Assembly: GCF_009720365.1 (NCBI RefSeq)
Contig: NZ_ML769314.1
Span: forward strand, 425,264 to 489,263
Reading direction: 5' to 3'
Source: Catellatospora paridis
GTDB lineage: Bacteria > Actinomycetota > Actinomycetes > Mycobacteriales > Micromonosporaceae
DNA length: 64,000 nucleotides
Under the pieces are notes generated by a model, which worked only from the letters and a program-made list of their open reading frames with translations, did not search any database and was not told the origin of the DNA. Shown piece after piece: positions 53,301 through 60,888 of this stretch (the stretch's first letter is position 1; every line of letters begins with the position of its first letter). Position numbers and translations under genes: made by a program.

Positions 53301-53751
53301 GCCCACGGCTCAGCACCCGCTGCGCCTCCAGCCCGGCCCGCACCGCGCGCAGCGCGTCGGTCTCGGTGGCGACCGGCGCACCGAAGATGGCCATCACCGC
53401 GTCGCCGATGTACTTCTCCACCACGCCGCCGAACTGGCGGACCACCTGGCGCACCGCGCTGAAGTACTCCTGCTGCAGGGTGCGCACCTGCTCCGGGTCG
53501 GTCTGCTCGGCGTACGTCGTGAAGCCGACCATGTCGACGAACAGCACGCTGACCTGTCGCCGGTCCTCCCGGGCGGGCGGGCCCTGCCCCGCGGCCAGCG
53601 GGTTGCCGCAGCCGGTGCAGAAGAGGTCGCCGAAGGCCACCGTACGTCCGCAGTGGACGCAAGGTGGCGTGAGGTTAGCCCCGCAGCCGCCGCAGAACCT
53701 GTCGTCCGGGCCGGCCGCGCGGGAGCAGTGCGCGCAGGTTGGGGTCTTCAC
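50368..53751 (-). CDS. Adenylate cyclase/AAA ATPase regulator with zinc ribbons
   Basis: Large multidomain signalling protein of 1127 residues. Two zinc ribbons are at the N-terminus (C6, C9, C20, C23; C31, C34, C45, C48). A class III cyclase domain follows (about 65-240) with metal Asp D73 and D117, base-specifying K113 and D185, and N188/R192 in GDVVNTAARLQ; all present, so predicted active on ATP. A STAND/AAA module (about 250-560) has Walker A GPAGIGKS (284-291) and Walker B VLVFEDMHW. The remaining 550 residues are TPR-like helical repeats. It may link cAMP production to a sensed ligand. The target is unknown. Confidence 0.93.
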   Translation of the reverse strand: MKTPTCAHCSRAAGPDDRFCGGCGANLTPPCVHCGRTVAFGDLFCTGCGNPLAAGQGPPAREDRRQVSVLFVDMVGFTTYAEQTDPEQVRTLQQEYFSAVRQVVRQFGGVVEKYIGDAVMAIFGAPVATETDALRAVRAGLEAQRVLSRGPLADAATFRAGVATGEALVDVGAARDGGQAIVAGDVVNTAARLQAAAPPHAVFVCAETARASADDIEYDELPPRTLKGRSATSRVFLAVSARLQRRDRDESTPMVNRDHERGLLVTALHRTIRDRSPQLVTVFGPAGIGKSRLLRELARHAERIPETTVCWRVGHCPPFGENVTYSALAEIVKAQVGILDTDDEQTARSRLESALRAMCGELEAARLGDALGPLVGLPGAGLTPGETESAWRRFLLAMTTANPTVLVFEDMHWADEAMLRFVEMLGSIGPGVPLLVVATARPELRERRPGWTSAVTGTVSVSLGPMHDEHIAAMYRLMFGQAVFPATGVAPLVELAGGNPLYAHEFVRMLVERGELRPVGGNWALADGDATPMPQTVQAVIANRLDLLESTDRSVLQAAAVVGTQFWPGAVAGALGLPVDVVARSLQRLQQRDLVAEHPTSAMAGEPEYAFRHVLVRDVCYQRLPRTERVTRHQRTADWLEQITDNRATDLAEVLANHRWAAHEIARTLGMDSEPYAPAARTALHRAARRAYALHALDAAATLLDRALSLKLDNDPLLDLFAAELSLFRSGESFGDSGGPQRLAELAEELDRLGERAGAARALTLLGTIAWSRADRAATLAHLDAAVERYEELPETLEKAEALLELARVHMMNYETEPAIGAAEAAADIADRLGLAEAHANARITSATARYIAGDPTGFSELELLTEHCREHRLTSRRRAVQNFAWACLEEGDLARHHRLLTEQRTVDIAGGLSLATNFHREAADAFFAGDWDTQMRAIGETMRSNAAEWDAMSVLTSSWIGVLRGEEPDDDAIEKMLYFARRSGFHRVLRGAAAPAALCRALQGRAEEAAALLGELERDWQARVMLPFGEWVAAAGHAAALLGPGERERVRTMLARSPRRTPWVRAALATVAGEHVEAAGHFARIGDASNRMLSLAWAARAGALDEDGLAELHEFAARNRATGLLG

Positions 53752-54009
53752 GTCTCCGCCAGGTCGCCGGAGGTCCAGTATGGCCTGACCACCCGGGTCG
53801 ATTCCTTACCGCTGTAGCTAACGCGACAAGGGGTCCGCGCCAACACCGCCGCGCGGCTACAGTTTCGTGCACTGACAGACCGCGGCCTGCGCGCCGGGGT
53901 CTCGTGTGGCGCTGATGGCGAGTAATCGGGGGTCCCGCCGAGGTGGGCCGCCGGTGCGCGCTGCCAGCGGACGCTAACCAATCGATGGTCGTACGTGGGA
54001 GGCCGAACG

Positions 54010-54315
54010 ATGTTGGTGCGACTGGCGCTCGCCTGGACCGATCCCTTCGGGATCGCGCACGGCGTGGGCGAGCTTGTGGACATCGACGCGGTCACCCTCG
54101 CGGAGCTCGAAGAGCAGGGAGTGGTGGAGAACATGACCGAAATCCAGCCGACGCCCGACCAGCCGCAGAAGGCGTGGGTCGGCCCCGGTGCCCCGCCGGC
54201 CGGTGACAAGGCGTGGGTCGGCCCCGGTGCGCCGCCCGCCGAGGAGAAGGCGTGGGTGGGCCCTGGCGCGCCGCCCGCGGACGACCCGGACGCGGAGACC
54301 GACGACCAGCCGTGA
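54010..54315 (+). CDS. Small protein with three tandem KAWVGPGAPPA repeats
   Basis: Protein of 101 residues not assigned to any family I know. The N-terminal 40 residues (LVRLALAWTDPFG and VDIDAVTLAELEEQGVV) look folded. Residues about 54-94 hold three 13-residue repeats, KAWVGPGAPPA followed by GD, EE or DD. An acidic tail ends it. The start is the ATG at 54010; the ATG at 53995 is five codons upstream. Repeats in a small precursor recall multi-core ribosomal peptides, but no modifying enzyme is adjacent. A surface or linker function is equally possible. Confidence 0.7.
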   Translation: MLVRLALAWTDPFGIAHGVGELVDIDAVTLAELEEQGVVENMTEIQPTPDQPQKAWVGPGAPPAGDKAWVGPGAPPAEEKAWVGPGAPPADDPDAETDDQP

Positions 54316-54371
54316 CCGCCTGACGGCGGCATCACCGCCGTCGCACACCATGGCCAGGTGCACGACGTGAC

Positions 54372-54407
54372 GCAGGGGGCGGGCCGGGTGACCGGCCCGC
54401 CCCCTGC
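54372..54407. terminator. 16-bp bidirectional terminator
   Basis: Perfect arms 54372-54387 and 54392-54407 around GTGA, between the convergent repeat-protein and GH5 genes. Confidence 0.85.
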
Positions 54408-54415
54408 CCGTCCGA

Positions 54416-56113
54416 TCAGCCGGCGCTGCAGGCCACCCCGTTGAGCTTCACGTTGCTCGGGGCCGTGGACGGCCCGGAGCCGGTGAAGCTGACCGTCCAG
54501 CTCTGCGCCGGGGCGAGGTTCGGGGCCCAGCCGGGGGCGGTGACCGTCACCGTGCCGCCGCTGCCGGTGAATGTGCCGTTCCAGCCGTTGACGATCACCT
54601 GGCCGCTGCCGAGGGTGAAGGTCAGCACCCAGTTGGTGAACGTGGTGCTGCCGGTGTTGGTCAGCACCAGCGAGGCGTTGTAGCCGTTGGGCCACGAGTT
54701 GTCGATCCGGTACACCGCCCGGCAGCTCGTCCCGGTGCTCGGGCTGGCTGACGCGCTGGGGCTCGGCGGCGTGCTGGCCGACGGGCTTGCGCTGCGGCTC
54801 GGGCTGGGACTGGCGCTCGGGCTCGCGCTGCGGCTGGGGCTGGCGCTCGGGCTCGCGCTGGCCGAGGGGGACGGCGACGGGCTCGCCGAGCGGGACGGGC
54901 TGGCGCTCGGCGACGGGTCGACGACCCCGCTCTTGGCCTTCATGTTCGCCGAGTGCTGCCGGAACACGGCGTGCTCGGGGCAGCCCTGGCCGGAGTCGAA
55001 CCCGCCGCAGTTGCTGTTGGCGGGGAACCACCAGAACGCGTCGCCGTCGCCGCCGGAGGCCTCCATCTCGGCGTACATCTCGGACCACCAGGTGGTCTTG
55101 TCGTCGTGCACGTTCCACTCGCCGAGGAAGAACGGCTTGCCGACGACGGTGTGCGCGTCGCTGATCCAGCGCCGCAGCAGGGCGCGGGCCGAGGCGAAGT
55201 TCAGGCCGGCCCAGCCCTCCGTGGGGTACATGTGCCCCGAGGTGAAGTCGACGTACGGCGAGGACTGGATGTAGGTCCACGGGCCGCCGGAGTCGCCTCC
55301 GTAGCCGTACTTCGTCTCCTGGCCCTCCTGGCCGGTGCCCAGCAGGTGGTTCGGGTCCAGGCTCTTGACCAGCGCGCCCATCTCGTCGACCCAGGCCCGC
55401 AGGGTGGTGCCGGTGGTGTTCTCGTTGGGGGTGGCGTCGGGGTAGCGGGGCTCGTTCATGAGCTCCCAGGCCAGCACCGTCGGGTCGTTCTTCCAGGCCA
55501 CGCCCGTGAACGAGTTGACCCGGGTGAGCGCCTTGGTGACGTAGTCGCGGTACTGCGTGAAGCAGCCGGGGCAGGCGGTCTTGTTGAAGAAGCGCCAGCG
55601 GTTGGCGTATCCGGTGGGCAGGCCCTCCCAGGACAGGCGCTTGTCGATGCCGCCGTACGCCTCCCAGAAGTTCTCGAAGACGGGGATGAGCCGGATGTTG
55701 TGGTCCCGGGCGGACTTCATGACGTAGTCGAAGAGGATGAACGCCTCCTCGGTGTAGACGCCCTCGGCTGCCTCGAAGCCCATCCAGTCCTCGTGGCTGA
55801 ACATCCACAGCCGCAGCACCGACACGTTGTCGCTCTGCAGCCGGGTCATGTGCGCATCGATCTTGGCCTTGTCCACGTACTGCTCGCCGGGCAGCCAGTC
55901 GTAGCCGAAGGTGAACACGTCGTAGGTGTTGGCGCCGGCGAAGTAGTAGGGCTTGCCGTCCAGGCAGAAGCGGATGCCGCAGCGGGTGACGAAACTGTCG
56001 CGCGGGTCGGCCGCCTGGGCGGCGGGCGAGCCGACGAACGGCAGGGCCAGAGCCAGCGTGGCCGTGACCGCCGCCAGCGCGGCGAGCAGGGCACGCCGTG
56101 GAGAACGGGACAT
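54416..56113 (-). CDS. Secreted GH5 glycanase (endomannanase/cellulase-like) with CBM2
   Basis: Extracellular polysaccharide hydrolase of 565 residues. Signal peptide to about residue 34 (AAQA-ADP). The GH5 catalytic domain (about 38-390) begins FCLDGKPYYFAGANTYDVF, with acid/base Glu in WELMNEPRYPD and nucleophile Glu in FFLGEWNVHDD. The style is that of GH5_7 mannanases, though cellulase activity is not excluded. A 70-residue Pro/Ser linker leads to a CBM2 cellulose-binding module (CRAVYRIDNSW to GVACSAG). A CebR-type operator lies 72 bases upstream of the start, implying repression lifted by cello-oligosaccharides. Confidence 0.9.
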   Translation of the reverse strand: MSRSPRRALLAALAAVTATLALALPFVGSPAAQAADPRDSFVTRCGIRFCLDGKPYYFAGANTYDVFTFGYDWLPGEQYVDKAKIDAHMTRLQSDNVSVLRLWMFSHEDWMGFEAAEGVYTEEAFILFDYVMKSARDHNIRLIPVFENFWEAYGGIDKRLSWEGLPTGYANRWRFFNKTACPGCFTQYRDYVTKALTRVNSFTGVAWKNDPTVLAWELMNEPRYPDATPNENTTGTTLRAWVDEMGALVKSLDPNHLLGTGQEGQETKYGYGGDSGGPWTYIQSSPYVDFTSGHMYPTEGWAGLNFASARALLRRWISDAHTVVGKPFFLGEWNVHDDKTTWWSEMYAEMEASGGDGDAFWWFPANSNCGGFDSGQGCPEHAVFRQHSANMKAKSGVVDPSPSASPSRSASPSPSPSASASPSASPSRSASPSASPSPSRSASPSASTPPSPSASASPSTGTSCRAVYRIDNSWPNGYNASLVLTNTGSTTFTNWVLTFTLGSGQVIVNGWNGTFTGSGGTVTVTAPGWAPNLAPAQSWTVSFTGSGPSTAPSNVKLNGVACSAG

Positions 56114-56184
56114 GGGGACTCCTTGGGAACGCGGCCGCGTCCCAGCGATGCGGGCACATCGCGGGCGATGGGAACGGCCGTCAA

Positions 56185-56198
56185 TGGAAGCGCTCCCA
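56185..56198. promoter_or_regulatory. CebR-like operator
   Basis: TGGAAGCGCTCCCA differs at one position from the 14-bp palindrome TGGGAGCGCTCCCA bound by CebR, the LacI-type repressor of cellulose and cello-oligosaccharide genes. It is 72-85 bases upstream of the GH5 start. Confidence 0.8.
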
Positions 56199-56263
56199 TA
56201 CTAGGGCCGGGCCCGCGTCAGGTAAAGCGGTTCAGTAGAGGCCGAACCGGTTGCGCCGCAACG

Positions 56264-56302
56264 GATCGAGGCTCCGTCCCCGTGCGGGGCGGAGCCTCGA
56301 TC
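56264..56302. terminator. Crp gene terminator hairpin
   Basis: Stem with GATCGAGGCTCCG and its complement, one bulged base, after the stop of the minus-strand Crp-like gene and upstream of the GH5 operator region. Confidence 0.75.
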
Positions 56303-56317
56303 AGATGATCCTCGGCG

Positions 56318-57010
56318 TCAGCGGTCCTGCATGCCCGCGCGGCGGCGCAGGGCGGGGACGTCCATCACCACGATGCGGCGGCCCTCGGTGCGCAGCCATC
56401 CCCGGCTGGCGAAGGAGCCGATCGCCTGGTTGACGCTCTGCCGCGAGCCGCCCGCCATCTCGGCCAGCTGGCTCTGGTTCAGCTCGATCGTGATCATCGG
56501 AGCCTGGCTCTCCCCGGCCAGCCGCACCAGCGTCTTGGCGACGCGGCCGGGCAGGTCGAGGAAGACGTGGTCGGCGTTCTGCTCGGTGAGCCGGCGGATC
56601 AGCGCGCCCAGCGAGCGCATGACCGCGTCGAGGATGCGCGGGTTCGAGTGCACCAGCTCCATGAACGCGCCGCGCGACAGCGCCAGCGCGGTGCAGTCCT
56701 CCAGCGCCTCGGCCGAGAGCGAGCGGGCCGCACCGTCCAGAAGGGACACCTCGCCGAGCACGTCCGGCGGGCGCATCACGGACAGCACCGCGCGCTCGCC
56801 GGTCGGGGAGGTGCGGAAGACCGCCACCGATCCGCGCTTGAGCACGATGAGGGACTCGCCGGGGTCGTTCTCGACGAACAGCAACTGCCCCTTGCGGAAG
56901 GTGCGGGGCACCGCCGCGGCGATCACCCGTTGCCGTACCTCAGGCTCCAGACCAGCGAACATGTCGACCCCGGTGAGCGCGTCCGCAGCTTCCGGAATGC
57001 GAATCTCCAC
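56318..57010 (-). CDS. Crp/Fnr-family transcriptional regulator
   Basis: Regulator of 230 residues. The N-terminal cNMP-binding barrel has the phosphate-binding cassette VLGEVSLLDGAARSLSAEA, which keeps the Gly-Glu and Arg-Ser pattern of nucleotide binders. The C-terminal winged helix reads LNQSQLAEMAGGSRQSVNQAIGSFASRGWL. GTG start at 57010 with AAGGGG upstream. The nearby adenylate cyclase (50.4-53.8 kb) could supply cAMP. The divergent neighbour is a kinase-like gene. The target genes are unknown. Confidence 0.93.
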   Translation of the reverse strand: MEIRIPEAADALTGVDMFAGLEPEVRQRVIAAAVPRTFRKGQLLFVENDPGESLIVLKRGSVAVFRTSPTGERAVLSVMRPPDVLGEVSLLDGAARSLSAEALEDCTALALSRGAFMELVHSNPRILDAVMRSLGALIRRLTEQNADHVFLDLPGRVAKTLVRLAGESQAPMITIELNQSQLAEMAGGSRQSVNQAIGSFASRGWLRTEGRRIVVMDVPALRRRAGMQDR

Positions 57011-57197
57011 CGCCTACCCCTTCCGTGTCCCACCCCCGCCGACGCACACGGTCGTGTTCGTCGGCGCAACCCTGGACAGATCATCGCGTGCGTGAGCCGC
57101 CACGTCCACTCCGTGCGTCGCCATCGGAGACTGTCCATTGCCGGATCTACCGCAACGCAGACACCTCCGACGGATACGACAGCGTGCTGCCACATGT

Positions 57198-57203
57198 GAT
57201 AAT
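57198..57203 (+). promoter_or_regulatory. Predicted -10 box, kinase-like gene
   Basis: GATAAT matches five of six bases of TATAAT and ends six bases before the GTG at 57210, without a ribosome binding site. It is the AT-richest segment of the Crp/kinase intergenic region. Confidence 0.4.
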
Positions 57204-57209
57204 CCGCCC

Positions 57210-58091
57210 GTGCTGGCTGACGATACGATCCGCACGACACTTCGGACGGCATGGCACCTTCAGCCGGACGGCTGCACTCCGCTGGACGGTGAGCCGACGA
57301 CATCGACCAGGTCGGTCGCCGCAGGTGACCGGCGGTACCTGGCGGTCCTGGTCGCGGGCGTGGAGCGCCCTCGATTCGAGGCGGGGCTGGCCGCCGCCGA
57401 ACATCTCGCCCGGCAGGGTCTGGACACCGGCGCCCCGGTGCGCGCCGCGGACGGCGCGCTGTGCGTGCCCGCCGACGAGCACGTGCTCGCGCTGCTGGAG
57501 TTCGTGCCCGGCCGCCCGCTCGACGGCGCGGACCCGGTCGACCAGCAGTGGTGGGGCGACCGGCTCGGGGCGGCGCACCGCGGGCTCGCCGGGTTCCGGC
57601 ACCCCGGCCTGCCCGCCTGGCATCCGCTGCGTCCGGACGCGCCGTATCTGTCCGTCGCGGGCTGGCTACGCCCTGCGATCACGGGTGCGGTCACCGCGCT
57701 GACGAAGCTGCAGGTCACCGACCGGCTCACGGTCGGCCCGCTGCACGGCGACCCGCGCCCGGAGGCGTTCCGGCTGGACCCGGCGACCGGCCGCATCGGG
57801 CTGGTCAGCTGGGGTCGCGCGCGGTTCGGCCCGCTGATGTACGACGTGGCCTCGGCCGTGCGCCATGCCGGCGGCCCGGCACGGGCTCAGGAACTGCTGT
57901 CGGCGTACGAGGACAGCGGCCCGGTGCCGGTCGCGGAGATCGAGGGCAGCCTCGACACCCTGCTGCGCTTCCGCTGGGCGATGGAGGCCGACGCCTGCGC
58001 CCGCCGCCTGGCCGGCGCCGCGCCCGACGCCCCCGTCGACCGCTGGCGCACCGCACTCGACCAGGCCCGCATCGCCCTGCTCGACGACTGA
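57210..58091 (+). CDS. Kinase-like (APH/choline kinase fold) protein with lost metal ligands
   Basis: Protein of 293 residues resembling aminoglycoside phosphotransferase-fold proteins. VLALLEFVPGRPLDG matches the linker between lobes. The catalytic loop HGDPRPEAF (H179, D181) keeps the Asp but has Ala where the metal Asn should be. The DFG-equivalent IDWE reads VSWG (Ser200 instead of Asp). It is thus probably a pseudokinase or a ligand-binding relative. GTG start at 57210. GATAAT six bases upstream is a likely -10 of a leaderless transcript. Confidence 0.75.
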   Translation: MLADDTIRTTLRTAWHLQPDGCTPLDGEPTTSTRSVAAGDRRYLAVLVAGVERPRFEAGLAAAEHLARQGLDTGAPVRAADGALCVPADEHVLALLEFVPGRPLDGADPVDQQWWGDRLGAAHRGLAGFRHPGLPAWHPLRPDAPYLSVAGWLRPAITGAVTALTKLQVTDRLTVGPLHGDPRPEAFRLDPATGRIGLVSWGRARFGPLMYDVASAVRHAGGPARAQELLSAYEDSGPVPVAEIEGSLDTLLRFRWAMEADACARRLAGAAPDAPVDRWRTALDQARIALLDD

Positions 58092-58096
58092 GCGAT

Positions 58097-58144
58097 AGGA
58101 AGGGCACCTTCTGCAACGTATGGCGAGGTGAAGGCGCCCTTCCT
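58097..58144. terminator. Terminator, repeat family B copy 2
   Basis: Fifteen-base arms with AGGAAGGGCACCTTC (58097-58111) and its partner (58130-58144). The single mismatch is A-C on the plus strand but U-G on the minus strand. It shares its stem with the terminator at 8593-8642. Between convergent kinase-like and DUF1028 genes. Confidence 0.7.
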
Positions 58145-58148
58145 TCGT

Positions 58149-58973
58149 TCAGGCGCGGAGGTGGGTCAGGACGAGGGGGTCGATGTGGCCGGGGACCATG
58201 CGTTCCTCGAGGTTCTCGATGCCGGCCCAGTCGGACAGGGCCGCGTCGAGATCGGACTGCGCGTGGCCGCGGGCGGCGAGCAGGGCGCGCACCTCGGCGG
58301 CGACGGCGTCGCGCAGGGGCAGCAGGGTGGCCGGGTCGGGCTTGTCGAACAGCAGCGTGTGGATGTCGAGCAGGCGGGCCAGCTCGGCGCACGGGTCGGG
58401 GTGGTCGTCCACGCGCAGGTCCACCACGACGTCGCTGGTGCCGCCATAGCCCTGGCCGGGGGCGACCACGAGCAGCGCCGCGCTCTGCCGCCCGCGCTTG
58501 TCACCGCCCGCGCCGTCGCCCGCGCGCAGCGCCGCGAGCAGCCGCCGCGCCAGCGCCGCCGACGGTGCCGAGGACAGCCAGGCGGTCTCCATCGCGGCGA
58601 CCACCTCCGGCCCAGTGAGGATGTTGCCCTGGACGGCGTACCCGTCGCCGGTGCGGCCGCCCGCCCAGCCGTGGCAGTCCGCTCCGGTGTACGTCGCGCC
58701 GTCGCCGCTGCGGCCCACGACGCCGAGCTGGCGTGATTCGCGACCAGGGTCGGCGGCGGTGAGCCCGGCCACCACGTCGCCCGGCGCGGTGCCGGTGCGC
58801 AGCAGCGCCAGCCCCTGCGGCCGGTAGGCCAGGTTGGCGTAGGACTGGGTGGCCAGTGCGCCGACGGCGGCCTCCGCGGCGGGCACGGCCGCGCCCACGG
58901 CCAGGAACTTGCTGGCTACGGCGACCCCGTGTGCGGCCCCGTCGGCTGAACGCGCGACGATCGAGAACGTCAT
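58149..58973 (-). CDS. DUF1028 family protein (Ntn-hydrolase-like)
   Basis: Protein of 274 residues. It starts MTFSIVARSADGAAHGVAVASKFLAV (the typical DUF1028 opening), with ATQSYANLAYRPQGLALL and YAVQGNILTG. The family has an Ntn-hydrolase-like fold; no activity is established. A C-terminal peptidoglycan-binding-like extension is present (DPATLLPLRDAVAAEVRALLAA). TACCCT on the minus strand lies six bases before the ATG, which suggests a leaderless transcript. Confidence 0.9.
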   Translation of the reverse strand: MTFSIVARSADGAAHGVAVASKFLAVGAAVPAAEAAVGALATQSYANLAYRPQGLALLRTGTAPGDVVAGLTAADPGRESRQLGVVGRSGDGATYTGADCHGWAGGRTGDGYAVQGNILTGPEVVAAMETAWLSSAPSAALARRLLAALRAGDGAGGDKRGRQSAALLVVAPGQGYGGTSDVVVDLRVDDHPDPCAELARLLDIHTLLFDKPDPATLLPLRDAVAAEVRALLAARGHAQSDLDAALSDWAGIENLEERMVPGHIDPLVLTHLRA

Positions 58974-58979
58974 GGCGTC

Positions 58980-58985
58980 AGGGTA
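58980..58985 (-). promoter_or_regulatory. Predicted -10 box, leaderless DUF1028 gene
   Basis: TACCCT on the minus strand, six bases before the ATG at 58973. Confidence 0.45.
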
Positions 58986-59036
58986 GGGGTCCGCGACGCC
59001 GGGCGTACAGGAGAGATCCTCACGACAGGGGAAGAC

Positions 59037-59573
59037 GTGGCCTACCGCTATTTCTACGACTGCGAGTTCATCGAGGACGGAGTCACCATCGACCTGGTCT
59101 CGATCGGCGTGGTCGACGAGTTCGGGCGGGAGTTCTACGCCGTCTCCACCGAGTTCGACCCGTCCCGGGCCATCCCGTGGGTGCGCGACAACGTGCTCAA
59201 CCTGCTGCCGTCCCCGGCGGACAAGGCGTGGCGCTCGCGCGAGCGCATCCGCACCGAGCTGCTGGAGTTCCTCACCGAGCCGCTGCAGGGCCGCCCGCAG
59301 GAGACCATCGAGCTGTGGGCCTGGTACGGCGCGTACGACCACGTGTGCCTGGCCCAGCTGTGGGGGGCGATGGTGACGCTGCCCCGGGCCATTCCGCGCT
59401 TCACCAAGGAGCTGCGCCAGCTGTGGGACGACAAGGGGCGCCCGACGCTGCCCGAGGCGGCGACGGCCCGGCACGACGCGCTCGTCGACGCCCGGCACAA
59501 CCTGGCCCGCTTCCGGGCGATGACGGCGCGTAAGCGCAAGGACGCCAAGCCGCCCGCGGTGGACGCCGGGTGA
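59037..59573 (+). CDS. Polyadenylate-specific 3'-exoribonuclease AS (RNase AS)
   Basis: DEDDh exoribonuclease of 178 residues. D8 and E10 lie in YDCEFIEDG, the third Asp in WYGAYDHVCL, and the His and last Asp in ARHDALVDARHN. Characterised mycobacterial RNase AS (Rv2179c, from memory) removes 3' adenosines from RNA. GTG start at 59037. It keeps the mycobacterial neighbourhood, with class II DAHP synthase 4 kb downstream. Confidence 0.9.
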   Translation: MAYRYFYDCEFIEDGVTIDLVSIGVVDEFGREFYAVSTEFDPSRAIPWVRDNVLNLLPSPADKAWRSRERIRTELLEFLTEPLQGRPQETIELWAWYGAYDHVCLAQLWGAMVTLPRAIPRFTKELRQLWDDKGRPTLPEAATARHDALVDARHNLARFRAMTARKRKDAKPPAVDAG

Positions 59574-59837
59574 ATGCCCGGTGACAGGCCGGGACGGCAC
59601 GGCCCGGGGTGCCGCGGGCGTGTCACGCACGGGTAACCTTGCCATGACGACACTGTTGCGCTCGCCTGGTGAACGGCTTGCGGCCCCGACATCCGGACAG
59701 CGGCGGGGCGTGCTGGCCTAAGCCCGGTGATCCCAGTACAGTGCGCATTTGCGGCCCGCCCCGGCCGGCAACGTAGCCGTGATCACTCGTCTCCCGGGGC
59801 CCGGCAACTGACTACCCGTAATCGGGAGGACGAGAAA

Positions 59838-60863
59838 ATGCGTATCGGCGTACTCACCGGCGGCGGCGACTGCCCCGGTCTCAACGCGGTCATCCGCGCC
59901 GTGGTCCGCAAGGGCGTGGGCACCTACGGGCACGAGTTCGTCGGATTCCGCGACGGCTGGAAGGGACCGCTGGAGGGCATCACCCGCCCGCTGGGCATCC
60001 CTGAGGTCCGCGGCATCCTGCCGCGCGGCGGCACGATCCTGGGCTCGTCCCGCACCAACCCCTTCAAGATCGAAGGCGGCGTGGAGCGGATCAAGCAGAA
60101 CCTGGCCGACATGGGCGTGGACGCGCTCGTGGCGATCGGCGGCGAGGACACCCTCGGGGTGGCCACCAAGCTGACCGAGCTGGGCGTCAACGTCGTCGGC
60201 GTGCCGAAGACGATCGACAACGACCTGGGCGCGACCGACTTCACGTTCGGCTTCGACACCGCGGTCAACATCGCCATGGAGGCGATCGACCGGCTGCACA
60301 CCACGGCCGAGTCGCACCACCGCACCGTGGTCGTCGAGGTCATGGGCCGCCACGCGGGCTGGATCGCGCTGCACGCGGGCCTGGCCGGCGGCGCGAACGT
60401 GATCCTGCTCCCCGAGCAGAAGTTCGACCTGGACAAGGTCGTCGAGCACGTGGAGACCCGGTTCAAGACCAACTACTCGCCGATCATCGTGATCTCCGAG
60501 GGCGCCATGCCGACCGACGGTGACCTGATCACCCTCAACGGCGAGCTGGACGCGTTCGGCCACGTGCGCCTCGGCGGCATCGGCAACTGGCTGGCCGACC
60601 AGCTGGAGAAGCGCACCGGCAAGGAGGCGCGCGCGGTCGTGCTGGGCCACACCCAGCGCGGTGGCACGCCCACCGCCTTCGACCGGGTGCTCGCCACCCG
60701 CTTCGGCCTGCACGCCATCGACGCCGTCCACGAGGGCGACTTCGGCAAGATGGTGGCCCTGCGCAGCACCGAGATCGTCCGCGTCCCCCTCGCCGACGCC
60801 ACCCGCGAACTCAAAACCGTCCCCCCGCACCGCTACGCCGAGGCCGAGGCCTTCTTCGGCTGA
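59838..60863 (+). CDS. pfp: PPi-dependent phosphofructokinase (group III, actinomycete type)
   Basis: Phosphofructokinase of 341 residues. N-terminal GVLTGGGDCPGLNAVIR binds the phosphoryl donor; PKTIDNDL and MGRHAGWIALHAG follow. The two positions that set the donor are D104 in IGGEDTLG and K124 in GVPKTIDND. In characterised enzymes, Asp104 with Lys124 marks PPi use, whereas ATP enzymes have Gly at both. It would therefore be reversible and work in glycolysis or gluconeogenesis. An AGGAGG-like site (GGGAGGA) is nine bases upstream of the ATG. Confidence 0.9.
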   Translation: MRIGVLTGGGDCPGLNAVIRAVVRKGVGTYGHEFVGFRDGWKGPLEGITRPLGIPEVRGILPRGGTILGSSRTNPFKIEGGVERIKQNLADMGVDALVAIGGEDTLGVATKLTELGVNVVGVPKTIDNDLGATDFTFGFDTAVNIAMEAIDRLHTTAESHHRTVVVEVMGRHAGWIALHAGLAGGANVILLPEQKFDLDKVVEHVETRFKTNYSPIIVISEGAMPTDGDLITLNGELDAFGHVRLGGIGNWLADQLEKRTGKEARAVVLGHTQRGGTPTAFDRVLATRFGLHAIDAVHEGDFGKMVALRSTEIVRVPLADATRELKTVPPHRYAEAEAFFG

Positions 60864-60888
60864 GCCGCGGTCAACCCTTGAGCGGGTT

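Noticed and set aside
54720-54910. Possible CRISPR-like or satellite repeat around the GH5 gene
   Set aside because: The repeats are Pro/Ser codons of the linker between catalytic domain and CBM2, with no spacer pattern.
59574-59837. Riboswitch in the pfp leader
   Set aside because: The 264-base leader has short stems but no recognisable aptamer core. A plain promoter region is as likely.
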